A stretch of DNA of 64,000 nt from Roseicella aerolata (GTDB lineage Bacteria; Pseudomonadota; Alphaproteobacteria; Acetobacterales; Acetobacteraceae), in NCBI RefSeq assembly GCF_020523605.1, contig NZ_JAJAQI010000010.1:88411-152410 (forward strand). Direction: 5' to 3'. Under the pieces are notes generated by a model, which did not search any database, had not been told where the DNA came from, and was given only the letters and a program-made list of their open reading frames with translations. Below are positions 27,218 to 37,450 of the stretch, in pieces (position 1 is the stretch's first letter; each line of letters starts with the position of its first letter). A program made the translations under genes and the position numbers.

Positions 27218-28159
27218 CTATCCCCGCGGCAGCCGCCCCGCGTCGCGCCGCTGCTCGAAGGCCTTGGCGTGCAGGAAGGCCGCCTCATGCACCTCCTCCG
27301 GCACGCCGGCCTGCCGCGCCGCCTCCAGCAGGAAGCCGAGGATGTGGTCGGATTCGATCCGCCCGCCCGCCTCCAGGTCGCGCAGCATGGAGGTGGCATA
27401 GGCGCCCTTCGGGTCGGCGAAGAGCGCGCGGAACTCCGCCATGAAGCTGTCGGGCATCGGGTGGCCGTTGGCGGCGGCGATGGCTGCGTTGCGCTCCAGC
27501 ACCCGGTGCATGAAACCCACGCCGCCAGGGCTGCGGGCGATCTCGCCGGTATTGGCGCGCAGCAGCACCGTGCCGATGGCGCTGGTGCCGAGATGGGTCA
27601 GCTTCTCCCACATGCGCTGGAGGATGTCGGGCACCGCCGTCGCCACCATGCCATCGGCCTTCGCGGCGAGGGCGGCCAGGGCCTCGACGCGGGGGCTCAT
27701 GCGCCCGTCCAGCTCGCCGAAAGTCAGCCAGCGCCAGTCATTGAGCTGCCGCACCACGCCCTCGGCGGTCATGGTCGCCTGGATCTTGGCCAGGCCCCCC
27801 AGCACCGCGCCGGCGCCGAATTCCCGCCGCAGGGTCTCGAGATGGGACAGGCCGTTCAGGACCGGCAGGATCGCGGTGCGGCCATCCACCGCCGGGCGGA
27901 TGGCGGCGATGGCCTCGGCCAGGTCATAGGCCTTGCAGGTCAGCAGGATCAGGTCCCAGCCCGGCCGGACCTCCTCCGCCGACAGGGTCGCCACGGAAAG
28001 GCGCGCCCCGCCGAAGGGGCTCTCGATCACCAGCCCGTCGCGGGCCAGTTGCTCCCGCCGCCGCGGCCGGACCAGGAAGCCGAGCTCGGCCCCCGCCTGC
28101 TGCAGCCGGCCCCCGAAATAGCCACCCAGCGCGCCGGCGCCCAAAACCAGGATGCGCAT
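27218..28159 (-). CDS. 2-dehydropantoate 2-reductase family protein
   Basis: A 313-residue PanE/ApbA-type NADPH-dependent reductase. The N-terminal motif ILVLGAGALGGYFGGRL binds the nucleotide. The catalytic-lysine region reads WEKLTHLGTSAI, and the C-terminal helical domain carries TSMLRDLEAGGRIESDHILG, the family signature. Ketopantoate reductase is a step of pantothenate synthesis, but many genomes have several paralogues with other substrates. panC is about 21 kb away, so linkage gives no proof. It is divergent from the MacA-like gene. Confidence 0.85.
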   Translation of the reverse strand: MRILVLGAGALGGYFGGRLQQAGAELGFLVRPRRREQLARDGLVIESPFGGARLSVATLSAEEVRPGWDLILLTCKAYDLAEAIAAIRPAVDGRTAILPVLNGLSHLETLRREFGAGAVLGGLAKIQATMTAEGVVRQLNDWRWLTFGELDGRMSPRVEALAALAAKADGMVATAVPDILQRMWEKLTHLGTSAIGTVLLRANTGEIARSPGGVGFMHRVLERNAAIAAANGHPMPDSFMAEFRALFADPKGAYATSMLRDLEAGGRIESDHILGFLLEAARQAGVPEEVHEAAFLHAKAFEQRRDAGRLPRG

Positions 28160-28212
28160 CGGTTCCCGTCCTCCCTCGCAATTCGCGGCGCTTTCGCCGG
28201 CTCCCCTGCTAT

Positions 28213-29820
28213 ATGCAGCACCCCATGCGCCGCGTCCTGCTCCTCCTGCTGCCGGTCCTTCTCCTCGGAGCCGGGCTGGCCTCGCTCGGCAGGCCGGCCG
28301 CCACGGCGCTGAACCTGCCCTGGCCCGGCCAGGCGGTGGCGCCGGACGGGCCGCGGCTGCGCACGGCCGTGGTGGACCGGGGCAGCATCACCGCCGCGGT
28401 CGCGGCGACCGGCACGGTCAACCCGCTGGTCACCGTCTCGGTCGGCAGCCAGCTTTCCGGCCAGATCCGGGAGCTGCTGGCGGATTTCAACACCCGCGTC
28501 CGGGCCGGCCAGCCCGTGGCGCGGCTGGACACCCAGCAGCTCGAGGCGAAGCGCGCCGCCGCCGCCGCGGATGTGGAGGCGGCCGAGATCGGCGTGCTGG
28601 TGGCGCGCGCCGCGGCCGAGAAGGCGGAGGCCGATGCCGCCTCCGCCGTCGCCCAGCTCCGCGCCGCCGAGGCCGGGGCGGCGCGCGACGAGGCCGCGCT
28701 GCGCGATGCCGATTACGAGGCGCGCCGGACCGAGGAGCTGCGCCGCGGCGGCACCGGCGCGGTGCGGGACGCGGTCCGGGCCGGCTTCATGCAGGAGAAG
28801 GCGCGCGCCGACCTCGCCAATGCCCGGGCCCAGATGGCGGAGAAGGAAGCCGGGCGCCTCTCGGCCGAGGCGGCGGCGCGCACCGCCCGCGCCCAGGTCC
28901 GGGCGGCCGAGGCGGCGCTGGCGCAGCGGATCGCGCAGCTGCGGCAGGTGGAGGTGGACCTTTCCTTCGCCACCATCCGCTCCCCCATCGACGGCGTGGT
29001 CATCTCCCGCAACGTCGATCTGGGGCAGACGGTGGCGGCCAGCTTCCAGGCGCCGGTGCTCTTCACCATCGCCGCCAGCCTGGACGAGGTGGAGGTCTGG
29101 GCGACGGTGGACAAGGCCGATATCGGCCGCATCCGCCCGGGGCAGGAGGTGCCCTTCACCGTCGCCGCCTTCCCGGGGGAGACGCTGCCGGGCCGGGTGA
29201 AGGAGATCCGGCTGGCCGCCGTCACCATCAGCAATGTCGTCACCTATACCGTCGTCGTCTCCGTCCCCAATCCGGGCGGGCGGCTGCTGCCGGGCATGAC
29301 CGCGACGCTGCGCATCGTCACCGACCACCGGCCCGATGTGCTGCGGGTGCCGAATGCCGCGCTGCGCTGGCGGCCGCGCGGGGAGGGGGCGGGCGCCGCC
29401 TCCGGCAGCCCGATCGAGCAGGCGCTGCGCGAGATGCCGGACCTGACCGCGGCGCAGCAGGCGGAGATCGCCGCCGCCCAGGCCGAGGCGCGCGAGCGGA
29501 CCGAGGCGGTCCCCCGCCATGCCGAGGGCCGGCAGCAGCAGGTGGCGGCGATCCGCCAGCGCCTGCTGGCCCGCCTCAACGCCATCCTGACGCCGGAGCA
29601 GCGCCTGCGCCTGTCCGAGGCGCGCGGCGCCCGCGGCGGCGCGGGCACGGTCTGGGTGGTGGACGGGGAGGGGCCGCCGCGCCCGGTGCCGGTCCGCACC
29701 GGCGCGACGGACGGGAATGTCACGGAAATCCTCGCCGGCGCGCTTGCGCCCGGCCAGGCGGTGGCGGTGGGGCAGGAGCGGCAGAACGCCCCCGCCCAGG
29801 CCGCGGCACGGCCCTTCTGA
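28213..29820 (+). CDS. macA: MacA-like periplasmic adaptor (membrane fusion protein)
   Basis: A 535-residue inner-membrane-anchored adaptor that couples the ABC pump to an outer-membrane channel. An N-terminal signal anchor (LLLLLPVLLLGAGLASLG) precedes the barrel-sandwich segment (VSVGSQLSGQIRELLADFNT), a long Ala/Glu coiled-coil hairpin (about 115-245) and the second lipoyl half (FATIRSPIDGVVISRNVDLG). An insert at about 395-475 is rich in Gln/Glu/Ala and contains LTPEQRLRLSE, which resembles the LTxxQ motif of Spy/CpxP. This insert is unusual for MacA. The stop overlaps the ATPase start by one base (TGATG). Confidence 0.9.
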   Translation: MQHPMRRVLLLLLPVLLLGAGLASLGRPAATALNLPWPGQAVAPDGPRLRTAVVDRGSITAAVAATGTVNPLVTVSVGSQLSGQIRELLADFNTRVRAGQPVARLDTQQLEAKRAAAAADVEAAEIGVLVARAAAEKAEADAASAVAQLRAAEAGAARDEAALRDADYEARRTEELRRGGTGAVRDAVRAGFMQEKARADLANARAQMAEKEAGRLSAEAAARTARAQVRAAEAALAQRIAQLRQVEVDLSFATIRSPIDGVVISRNVDLGQTVAASFQAPVLFTIAASLDEVEVWATVDKADIGRIRPGQEVPFTVAAFPGETLPGRVKEIRLAAVTISNVVTYTVVVSVPNPGGRLLPGMTATLRIVTDHRPDVLRVPNAALRWRPRGEGAGAASGSPIEQALREMPDLTAAQQAEIAAAQAEARERTEAVPRHAEGRQQQVAAIRQRLLARLNAILTPEQRLRLSEARGARGGAGTVWVVDGEGPPRPVPVRTGATDGNVTEILAGALAPGQAVAVGQERQNAPAQAAARPF

Positions 29821-30550
29821 TGCTGATCGAGACCGAGGGGCTCAGCCGGCACTACGCCGCCGGGGAGGGGAGTGTGGTGGCGCTCAGCGACGTCACGCTC
29901 GGCATCCCGCCGGGCGAGCTGGTGGCGGCCATGGGACCCTCCGGCTCCGGCAAGTCCACCTTCCTGAACCTGATCGGCTGCCTGGACCGCCCGACCTCCG
30001 GCATCTACCGGCTGATGGGGGAGGATGTGGCGCGCCTCTCTCCCGATGCGCTGGCCGGGCTGCGCAGCCGCCGGCTCGGCTTCGTCTTCCAGAGCTTCCA
30101 CCTGCTGCCGCGGCTGGACGCCATGGCGAATGTGGAGCTGCCGATGGTCTATCGCGGCCTGCCCCGCCGGCAGCGGCGGGAGAGGGCGGCGGCGGCGCTG
30201 GACGCGGTCGGGCTCGGCGCGCGGCTGCACCACCGGCCGACCCAGCTTTCGGGTGGGCAGCAGCAGCGCGTCGCCATCGCCCGCGCCCTGGTCAACGGGC
30301 CGGACCTGCTGCTGGCGGATGAGCCGACGGGCGCGCTCGACACCCGCACCGGCCTCGAGATCATGGCGCTGTTCCAGGCGCTGAACCGCTCGGGCGTCGC
30401 CATCCTGATGGTGACGCATGATGCGGAGGTGGCGCGCTACGCCATGCGGGTGCTGCGCTTCCGCGACGGTCGGCTCGTCGCGAACGAGCGGCAGGCGCCC
30501 GCCGATGCGGCGGCCGAGCTGGCGGCGCTGCCGGCGGCGGGACGGGCGGC

Positions 30551-30554
<4 letters not shown>
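29820..30554 (+). CDS. macB: MacB-type ABC transporter ATP-binding protein
   Basis: A 244-residue ATPase of the LolD/MacB group. Walker A is GPSGSGKST, the Q-loop is [12 protein letters not shown], the signature is [15 protein letters not shown], Walker B is [13 protein letters not shown] and the switch histidine is in MVTHDAEVA. It powers export through the MacA-like adaptor and the following permease. In E. coli MacB the ATPase and permease are fused; here they are separate genes joined by an ATGA overlap, as in many MacB-like systems. The three genes form one operon. Confidence 0.93.
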
Positions 30555-31858
<1,304 letters not shown>

Positions 31859-31859
31859 T

Positions 31860-31882
31860 CGGAGGGGGCTCCGCCCCCTCCG
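31860..31882. terminator. Strong palindromic hairpin after the MacB operon
   Basis: A perfect 10-bp stem (CGGAGGGGGC) with a 3-base loop begins two bases after the permease stop. A second weaker stem (CCAGGGG/CCCCTGG) follows within 25 bp. It lies between convergent genes and probably terminates both. The same two-hairpin layout recurs at 40975-41024, so it may be a mobile intergenic repeat. Confidence 0.7.
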
Positions 31883-31952
31883 AGCCTCCCCCGCCAGGGG
31901 GCAGGCGACCCCTGGACCCGGCCCGGGTCTGCCCGATCGGCCGAGGGCAGCC

Positions 31953-32852
31953 TCACCGCCACCGCCGGTGCATCCACAGCCACTGCCCCGGATGCTCCCG
32001 CACCCAGCCCTCGACGATGCGGTTCATCAGCGCCGTCGCGGCCTCGACATCCACCCGGCCCCTGGCGTCGCGCGGCAACTCGATCGCCTCGGTCAGTTCC
32101 AGCCGGAAGCCGCCATCGGGCTCGCGGATCGCCCGCGCGCCATGCACCGGGCAATCGAAGCGCCGCGCCAGATGCGCGACCAGGGGGTTGGAATAGGCCG
32201 GGCGGCCCAGGAAGGGCACGCGCGGGCCGCGGCCGAAGCGCTGGTCGATCAGCATGCCGACATGCAGGCCCTCGTCCAGCGCCTCCATCATCCGGATCGG
32301 CGCCTCGATCCCGGCCGGGATCAGCCGCCCCATGCTCCCGCTGCGCAACGTGACGATGTCGCGCGCCACATGCGGGTTGTTCGGCCTGCGGTAGAGCACC
32401 GCCGTCGGCAGGCCATGCCGCGCCGCGGCGATGGCCGGCAATTCCCAATTCGCCAGATGGGCGGCGAAGATCAGCGCCGGCCTGCCGTCATCCCGCAGCG
32501 CGAGGAAGCGTTCCGTCACCTCGGGCGCGATGCGGATGCGCCCCTGCGTGGTCGCTGCCTCGTCGAAATCCCAGAGCCGGTCGAGATGCGGATACTCCGC
32601 CGCGGTGCGGCCGAGATTGTCCCAGGCCTCCCGCGCGATCCGCTCATGCTCGGCAGCCGGCATGTCAGGGAAGGCCTGGCGGATGTTGTCGAGCGCGGTG
32701 CGGTGCACCCGCAGCCGCGGTCCGATGCCGCGCGCGACCCGGGCGCCGAGCGCCGCCGCGCGGTCGGGGCCCAGCAGGCGAACGAGCGTGAAGAGCCCGC
32801 GCACCAGGGCGGCGACCGAGGCATCCGCCGCGCGGCGCAGCCTGGCCTTCAT
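31953..32852 (-). CDS. lpxXL: Lipid A acyltransferase, LpxXL-like
   Basis: A 299-residue inner-membrane acyltransferase of the LpxL/HtrB group. The catalytic H-x4-E motif is HLANWE in IFAAHLANWELPAIA, followed by a family-typical LYRRPNNPHVARDI and a MLIDQRFGRGPRVPFLGR block. In rhizobia the member encoded after acpXL, fabZ, fabF2, fabF1 and adh transfers the 27-hydroxyoctacosanoyl group from AcpXL to lipid A. Here it sits at the end of the same set, 133 bp after the dehydrogenase, so the same role is inferred. The start at 32852 lacks a strong ribosome-binding site. Confidence 0.85.
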   Translation of the reverse strand: MKARLRRAADASVAALVRGLFTLVRLLGPDRAAALGARVARGIGPRLRVHRTALDNIRQAFPDMPAAEHERIAREAWDNLGRTAAEYPHLDRLWDFDEAATTQGRIRIAPEVTERFLALRDDGRPALIFAAHLANWELPAIAAARHGLPTAVLYRRPNNPHVARDIVTLRSGSMGRLIPAGIEAPIRMMEALDEGLHVGMLIDQRFGRGPRVPFLGRPAYSNPLVAHLARRFDCPVHGARAIREPDGGFRLELTEAIELPRDARGRVDVEAATALMNRIVEGWVREHPGQWLWMHRRWR

Positions 32853-32985
32853 GGTCAGGGGCGGCGCGCCGGAAGCGCGTCCACCCCGGCCCGGCGCCAC
32901 GGCGCAGCGGCCTTGGCGACAGGCCGCCAGCCCTGCGCGCCGCGCGGGAGGGGGGAGGCAGGGGCGCGCGACAGGTCCATCGGGG

Positions 32986-34008
32986 CTACAGCGTCACCAC
33001 GATCTTGCCGAAGACGCGCCGGCTCTCCAGCCGCTCCAGCGCCCCGGCGAAGCCATCGAGCGGCGTCACCGTGTCCAGCACCGGGGTCAGCCCGCCCGCC
33101 ATCTTCGCCAGCCCGTCCGCGATGTTGCGCATGGAGGCGCCGAAGCTGCCGAAGATGCGGAGCTGGCGCTGGAAGACCATCATCAGGTTGGTCTCGGCCG
33201 AGACGCCGCTGGTCGAGCCGCAGGTCACCAGCCGCCCGCCCATCTTCAGCGAGAGCAGGGAGCCCGCCCAGGTCGCGGCGCCCACATGCTCGAACACCAC
33301 ATCGACGCCACGCTTCCCCGTCACGCGGCGAGCGACGCTCTCGAAGCGGTCGGTGCTGTAGTTCACCACATGGTCGGCGCCGAGCGCGCGCGCCTGCGCG
33401 CATTTCTCGTCCGAGCCGGCGGTCGCGATCACCGTGCAGCCTATCGCCTTGGCCATCTTCACCGCGACGGTGCCGATGCCCGAGCCCGCGGCCTGGATCA
33501 GGATGGTCTCGCCCGGCTCCAGCCTCGCATTGTCGAACAGCATGTGCTCGACGGTCGAGAAGGTGATGGCGGCGCAGGCGGCATCGGTGACGGAGATACC
33601 CTCGGGCACCGGCACTAGCAGGCGGGCCTCCTGGTTCATCAGTTCCTGCGCGAAGCCGTCGACATGGAAGCCCTTCACCCCCGCGACCTTCTCGCAGAGA
33701 TTGTCGCGCCCCTCCCGGCAGGCGCGGCACTGGCCGCAGGTGAGGGCGCCATAGGGCACGGCGAGCTGGCCGAGGCGCCAACCGGCGACGCCGGGCCCGA
33801 TCGCCGCGACCTCGCCCACCGCCTCGGCGCCCACGGTCAGCGGCATCTGCCGCTTCGCGAAGGCCATGCCGCGCCAGCCCCAGACATCGATGTGATTGAG
33901 GGCGACCGCGCGCATGCGGAGCTGCACCTCGCCCGGGCCGGGCGGCGGCGGCGGCTCCATCTCGACCAGGCGCGTGTCGCGGTCCCCGAACAGCCGAAGC
34001 GCGCGCAT
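32986..34008 (-). CDS. Zinc-binding alcohol dehydrogenase of the VLCFA cluster
   Basis: A 340-residue medium-chain dehydrogenase/reductase. The structural zinc lobe CGQCRACREGRDNLC is present, and the nucleotide-binding motif reads ILIQAAGSGIGTVAVKMAKA. In the rhizobial acpXL operon an equivalent alcohol dehydrogenase gene (adh2XL) occupies this position and is thought to act in making the long hydroxylated acyl chain, either as enoyl reductase or in oxidation. Its ATG overlaps the stop of the upstream ketoacyl synthase gene, showing tight coupling. Confidence 0.85.
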   Translation of the reverse strand: MRALRLFGDRDTRLVEMEPPPPPGPGEVQLRMRAVALNHIDVWGWRGMAFAKRQMPLTVGAEAVGEVAAIGPGVAGWRLGQLAVPYGALTCGQCRACREGRDNLCEKVAGVKGFHVDGFAQELMNQEARLLVPVPEGISVTDAACAAITFSTVEHMLFDNARLEPGETILIQAAGSGIGTVAVKMAKAIGCTVIATAGSDEKCAQARALGADHVVNYSTDRFESVARRVTGKRGVDVVFEHVGAATWAGSLLSLKMGGRLVTCGSTSGVSAETNLMMVFQRQLRIFGSFGASMRNIADGLAKMAGGLTPVLDTVTPLDGFAGALERLESRRVFGKIVVTL

Positions 34009-35306
34009 CAGGCGGCCGCCCCCAGCACGAGGCACACATTCTGCCCGCCGAAGCCGAAGCTGTTGGACAGCACGCGCTGCACCCGGGCGTCGCGCGCGAC
34101 ATTCGGCACCACGTCCAGCGGGATCGCCGGGTCGGGCGTCTCGTGGTTGATGGTGGGCGGCAGGCGCTGGTCGCGGATGGTCAGCAGGCTGAACACCGCC
34201 TCGATCGCACCGGCGGCCGAGAGGGTATGGCCGATCATGGACTTGTTGGAGGAAATGGGCGGGCAGCCTTCGCCGAAGACGGCGCGCATGCCGAGCGTCT
34301 CCATCTTGTCGTTCTCCGGCGTGCCGGTGCCATGCGCGTTGACATAGTCGATCTGCCCCGGCTCGAGGCCCGCATCGGCGATCGCCGCGCGCATGGCGCC
34401 GATGATGGCGCCGCCATCCGGGTTGGAGCGCGTGCGGTGGAAGCTGTCCGCCCGCTCGCCCGCGCCCAGCACCAGGCCGAGCACGGTCGCGCCGCGGGCA
34501 CGGGCGCTCTCGAGGCTTTCCAGCACCAGCGCCGCCGCGCCCTCGCTCATTACGAAGCCCTCGCGGGTCTTCTCGAAGGGGCGGGAGGCCCTTGCCGGGT
34601 CCTCGTTGCGCGTGGAGAGGGCGGAGAGGAGCGAGAAGCGGATCAGCGCCTCCGGCTGCACGCTGCCCTCGGCGCCGAGGCAGAGCGCGGCATCCGCCTC
34701 GCCGCGCTGGATCGCCTCGAGGCCTAGCTGGATGGCCGAGGCGCCGGTCGCGCAGGCGGTGGTGATCTCGATCGGCGCGCCGCGCGTGCCGAAGCGGTCG
34801 GCGAGCCGTTCGCCGACGCCGCCGAAGAGCGCGCCCTCGAACAACTCGGTCCGGCCGGTCGCCGCGGCGATCAAAGCCGGGTATTTGCTGCCCTCCGCGC
34901 CCACGCCGCCGCGCGCCAGGTCCAGCCGCTGCGGCCACTCCACCTCGACCGGCGGCATGCCGAGGAAGAGCGGGCCCGGGAAGGCGCCCTTCCTGCCGAT
35001 GCCGGCGCCGGCGATCGCCTCCTCGGCCGCCAGCGCCGCCATGCGCTCCACCCGCCCGGGCGAGGTGAGGGGCCCGTGCCCCGCCTCCTCCGGCAGGTCC
35101 ACCTGGCCGGCGATGGTGGTCTTCAGGTGCTCGGTCGGGAAGCGGGTGATGCGGCGGATGCCGGAGCGGCCGGCAAGCAGCCCCGCCCAACTCTCCTCGA
35201 CGCCGATGCCGAGCGGAGTGACCAGGCCGATGCCGGTGACGGCGACGATGGGCCGCCCGAGATGGTCGCGCGTCGCGCCGGAGGCGCGCGAATTGCTCTG
35301 GGTCAT
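34008..35306 (-). CDS. fabF1: 3-oxoacyl-ACP synthase II, VLCFA-type (FabF1-like)
   Basis: A 432-residue condensing enzyme. The active cysteine is Cys185 in TTACATGAS, with histidines in VNAHGTGTPEND and SMIGHTLSAAGA, so the Cys-His-His set is complete. It elongates acyl chains on the specialised carrier protein. It lies in the acpXL-fabZ-fabF2-fabF1-adh-lpxXL order known from rhizobia, where this enzyme builds the C28 chain. The partner synthase gene directly upstream, one base away, lacks the cysteine, suggesting a heterodimer in which only this subunit is catalytic. Confidence 0.92.
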   Translation of the reverse strand: MTQSNSRASGATRDHLGRPIVAVTGIGLVTPLGIGVEESWAGLLAGRSGIRRITRFPTEHLKTTIAGQVDLPEEAGHGPLTSPGRVERMAALAAEEAIAGAGIGRKGAFPGPLFLGMPPVEVEWPQRLDLARGGVGAEGSKYPALIAAATGRTELFEGALFGGVGERLADRFGTRGAPIEITTACATGASAIQLGLEAIQRGEADAALCLGAEGSVQPEALIRFSLLSALSTRNEDPARASRPFEKTREGFVMSEGAAALVLESLESARARGATVLGLVLGAGERADSFHRTRSNPDGGAIIGAMRAAIADAGLEPGQIDYVNAHGTGTPENDKMETLGMRAVFGEGCPPISSNKSMIGHTLSAAGAIEAVFSLLTIRDQRLPPTINHETPDPAIPLDVVPNVARDARVQRVLSNSFGFGGQNVCLVLGAAA

Positions 35307-35307
35307 G

Positions 35308-36459
35308 TCAGATGGCCTCCATCAGGGCCAGGGCCTCGCCGCGCCAGGCGCCGAAGCCGGTGACCAGGGCCTGCGGCGCCTCGCCGGCCTGCACCGCCAG
35401 AGCGCCAAGCGCCAGATTGGCCGGGAAGGCGGCTTCCACCGCATGGCCGATCAGGTCCGCCGTCTGCCGCACCGGGCCCTGCGCCGGCCCGGCCTCCCGC
35501 AGGCCGGCGAGGAAGCCGGCCTCCGCCCCGGTCGGCACCGCGGCGCCGGTCGCGCCGGAGATCACGGCATAGCCTGGCCTGAGCGGCAGGCCCTGCGCCA
35601 GCGCCGCCGCGGCGGCCTCGGCACTGTCCGCGCCGCGCCGGCGGGCAGCCGCGGTCCGCACCGGGCCGAGCCGGGCGATCCCCGTCGCGCCACGCGCCCT
35701 GGCATGGCTCTCGGTCTCCAGCACCAGGAAGGCCGCGGCGCTGCCGGTAACGAGCCCGCCGCCCGCGGCCTGCCGCGCCGCGACCGGCGCCCAGGGGCCG
35801 CGCCAGAGCTGGCCGGAGGCGGCATAGAGCAGCAGCATGTCCCAGCGCCCGGCGACATAGGCGCCGCCGACCAGGGCGATGTGCGCGCCCCCCTTGGCTC
35901 GCCCCTCGGTCAGCCGCGCCGCCGCGATCCGCACCGCATCCGCCGCCGCGCTCTCCTCCCCCATGAAGGTGCGGGAGGAGCCGGTGACGCCATGCACGAT
36001 GGAGATGTTGCCGGCCAGCAGGTTGGAGAGCTGGGCGAGGAACAGGGTCGGGCGCAGGCCGCCCGCCAGCCGCTCGTTCAGCAGCCTGGCCCCCTCTTCG
36101 GGCGGCAGCGCTGCGATCTCGGCGCAGATCGCCTCGTCCAGCGCCGTGTCGCGCTCGCCGCCGCCGGCCGCGACGATCAGGTGCATGTCGGAGACCAGGC
36201 CGCGCGCGCCCGCATGGTCGATGGCGAGGCCGGCGGCATAGGTGCCGAGGCGCTGCCAGGGCTCCATCTGCCGCTGGTCGCCCTTCTTCGGGATCTGCCG
36301 GTCGAGGTCCAGCGCGGGCAGTGGGTGGATGGGGAAGGGCGCGAAGCCCGCTTCATCCACCACGGGCTGGCCGCCGGCCAGCGCCGCGCGGTGCGCCTCC
36401 GGTCCCTCGCCCAGCGAGGAGACGAGGCCGATGCCGGTGATCCAGACCTGGTCCGTCAT
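35308..36459 (-). CDS. fabF2: Ketoacyl synthase-like protein lacking the active cysteine (FabF2-like)
   Basis: A 383-residue protein with the thiolase fold of beta-ketoacyl synthases: WITGIGLVSSLGEG at the N-terminus and a late TADLIGHAVEAAFPANLALG corresponding to the K-x-x-x-G-H block. The position of the nucleophile reads HGVTGSSRTFMGEESA, with no cysteine. The middle H-G-T-G motif is also not recognisable. It therefore resembles the chain-length factor of type II polyketide systems. It is positioned between fabZ and fabF1 with gaps of 4 and 1 bp, matching FabF2XL of the rhizobial cluster, and is probably a structural partner of FabF1. Confidence 0.85.
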   Translation of the reverse strand: MTDQVWITGIGLVSSLGEGPEAHRAALAGGQPVVDEAGFAPFPIHPLPALDLDRQIPKKGDQRQMEPWQRLGTYAAGLAIDHAGARGLVSDMHLIVAAGGGERDTALDEAICAEIAALPPEEGARLLNERLAGGLRPTLFLAQLSNLLAGNISIVHGVTGSSRTFMGEESAAADAVRIAAARLTEGRAKGGAHIALVGGAYVAGRWDMLLLYAASGQLWRGPWAPVAARQAAGGGLVTGSAAAFLVLETESHARARGATGIARLGPVRTAAARRRGADSAEAAAAALAQGLPLRPGYAVISGATGAAVPTGAEAGFLAGLREAGPAQGPVRQTADLIGHAVEAAFPANLALGALAVQAGEAPQALVTGFGAWRGEALALMEAI

Positions 36460-36463
36460 GTCT

Positions 36464-36922
36464 TCAGTGTCCGGGAAGGCCGATCCGCCCGGCTTGGGCG
36501 CGCATCTCCGCCTCCAGCTCCGGGGCGGGGAAGGGGAGGGTGCGGAAGGTCAGCTCGGCATCGCAGATGCGCTTGCCGTCCGCCGTGATGCCGGCCTTGG
36601 TGACGGCATAGCCGGAACCGTCATGCTCCAGCCGCGCCGAGACCTCCAGCCGCGTCTCCGGGGTGACGAAGCTGCGGAACTTCGCCTCCTTCACGGAGGA
36701 GAGGAAGGGCATGCGGGCGAAGCCGAAGCGGTGCAGCAGCAGGTAGCCGGAGGCCTGGGCCATGGTCTCGACCAGCAGGACGCCCGGCACCAGCGGGTGG
36801 CCGGGGAAATGTCCCGCGAAGACCGGGCTTTCCCCGGCGGCGGGGACGATCGCCTCGGCGGCGATCGCCTCGGGATCGACCGAGAGCACCCGGTCGATCA
36901 TCTGGAAGTATTCGAGGCGCAC
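36464..36922 (-). CDS. fabZ: 3-hydroxyacyl-ACP dehydratase FabZ-like (VLCFA type)
   Basis: A 152-residue hotdog-fold dehydratase. The catalytic histidine is His38 in VFAGHFPGHPLVPGVLL and the acidic partner is Glu52 (LLVETMAQASG). A FLSSVKEAKFRSFVTPET stretch follows the family pattern. The gene is 9 bp downstream of the acyl carrier protein gene and 4 bp upstream of the cysteine-less ketoacyl synthase, so it belongs to the lipid A long-chain operon. The general fabZ for ordinary fatty acid synthesis, expected near lpxA/lpxD, is not in this window. Confidence 0.9.
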   Translation of the reverse strand: MRLEYFQMIDRVLSVDPEAIAAEAIVPAAGESPVFAGHFPGHPLVPGVLLVETMAQASGYLLLHRFGFARMPFLSSVKEAKFRSFVTPETRLEVSARLEHDGSGYAVTKAGITADGKRICDAELTFRTLPFPAPELEAEMRAQAGRIGLPGH

Positions 36923-36931
36923 GGCCCGGTA

Positions 36932-37231
36932 TCAGCCGCCGGCGGCCCCGGGGGATGCCTTCGCCGCCACCAGCTCCTCGATCCGCATCGCCAGGTTCTT
37001 CATGACGAAATACTGCTCGGCCGGGGCCTCGCCATTGTTGACCTCCTGCGTCCAGGCCTCGACCGGGACCTTAATGCCGAAGGCCTTGTCGATGGCGAAG
37101 ACGATGTCGAGGAAGTCCAGGCTGTCGATGCCCAGATCATTGATCACATGGCTGTCCGGCGTGATGTTCTCGCGGGGGACGTCGGACGTCTCCGCGATGA
37201 TGTCGGCGATGCGGTCGAACGCCGATGCCAT
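36932..37231 (-). CDS. acpXL: Acyl carrier protein AcpXL
   Basis: A 99-residue carrier protein. The phosphopantetheine attachment site is Ser37 in [18 protein letters not shown]. It is longer than the usual ACP (about 78 residues) and has the [20 protein letters not shown] insert typical of AcpXL, which carries the very-long-chain hydroxy fatty acid destined for lipid A. The ATG at 37231 has GGAG seven bases upstream. It is the first gene of a six-gene operon reaching lpxXL; the promoter should lie in the 219-bp gap before the divergent SnoaL-like gene. Confidence 0.93.
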   Translation of the reverse strand: MASAFDRIADIIAETSDVPRENITPDSHVINDLGIDSLDFLDIVFAIDKAFGIKVPVEAWTQEVNNGEAPAEQYFVMKNLAMRIEELVAAKASPGAAGG

Positions 37232-37450
37232 GGCGAATCTCCGGGGTGAACGGTGAGAGGCGGGTCTTTCGCCCGAACCGGGGCGCTTGTCCAGCGCCGG
37301 TACGACCGGGGCGGGAGACGCATCGGGGCCGGTCCCGGCCGCCCCTGGCCCGGGTGCGGCGGGGCCCGGCTGCGGCCCGCGCCGCCCGTCCTTGTGTCCG
37401 CTCCCCTGCACCCGGATCTGGCACCAAGGCATGGTCGAGGGAGGCATCCC

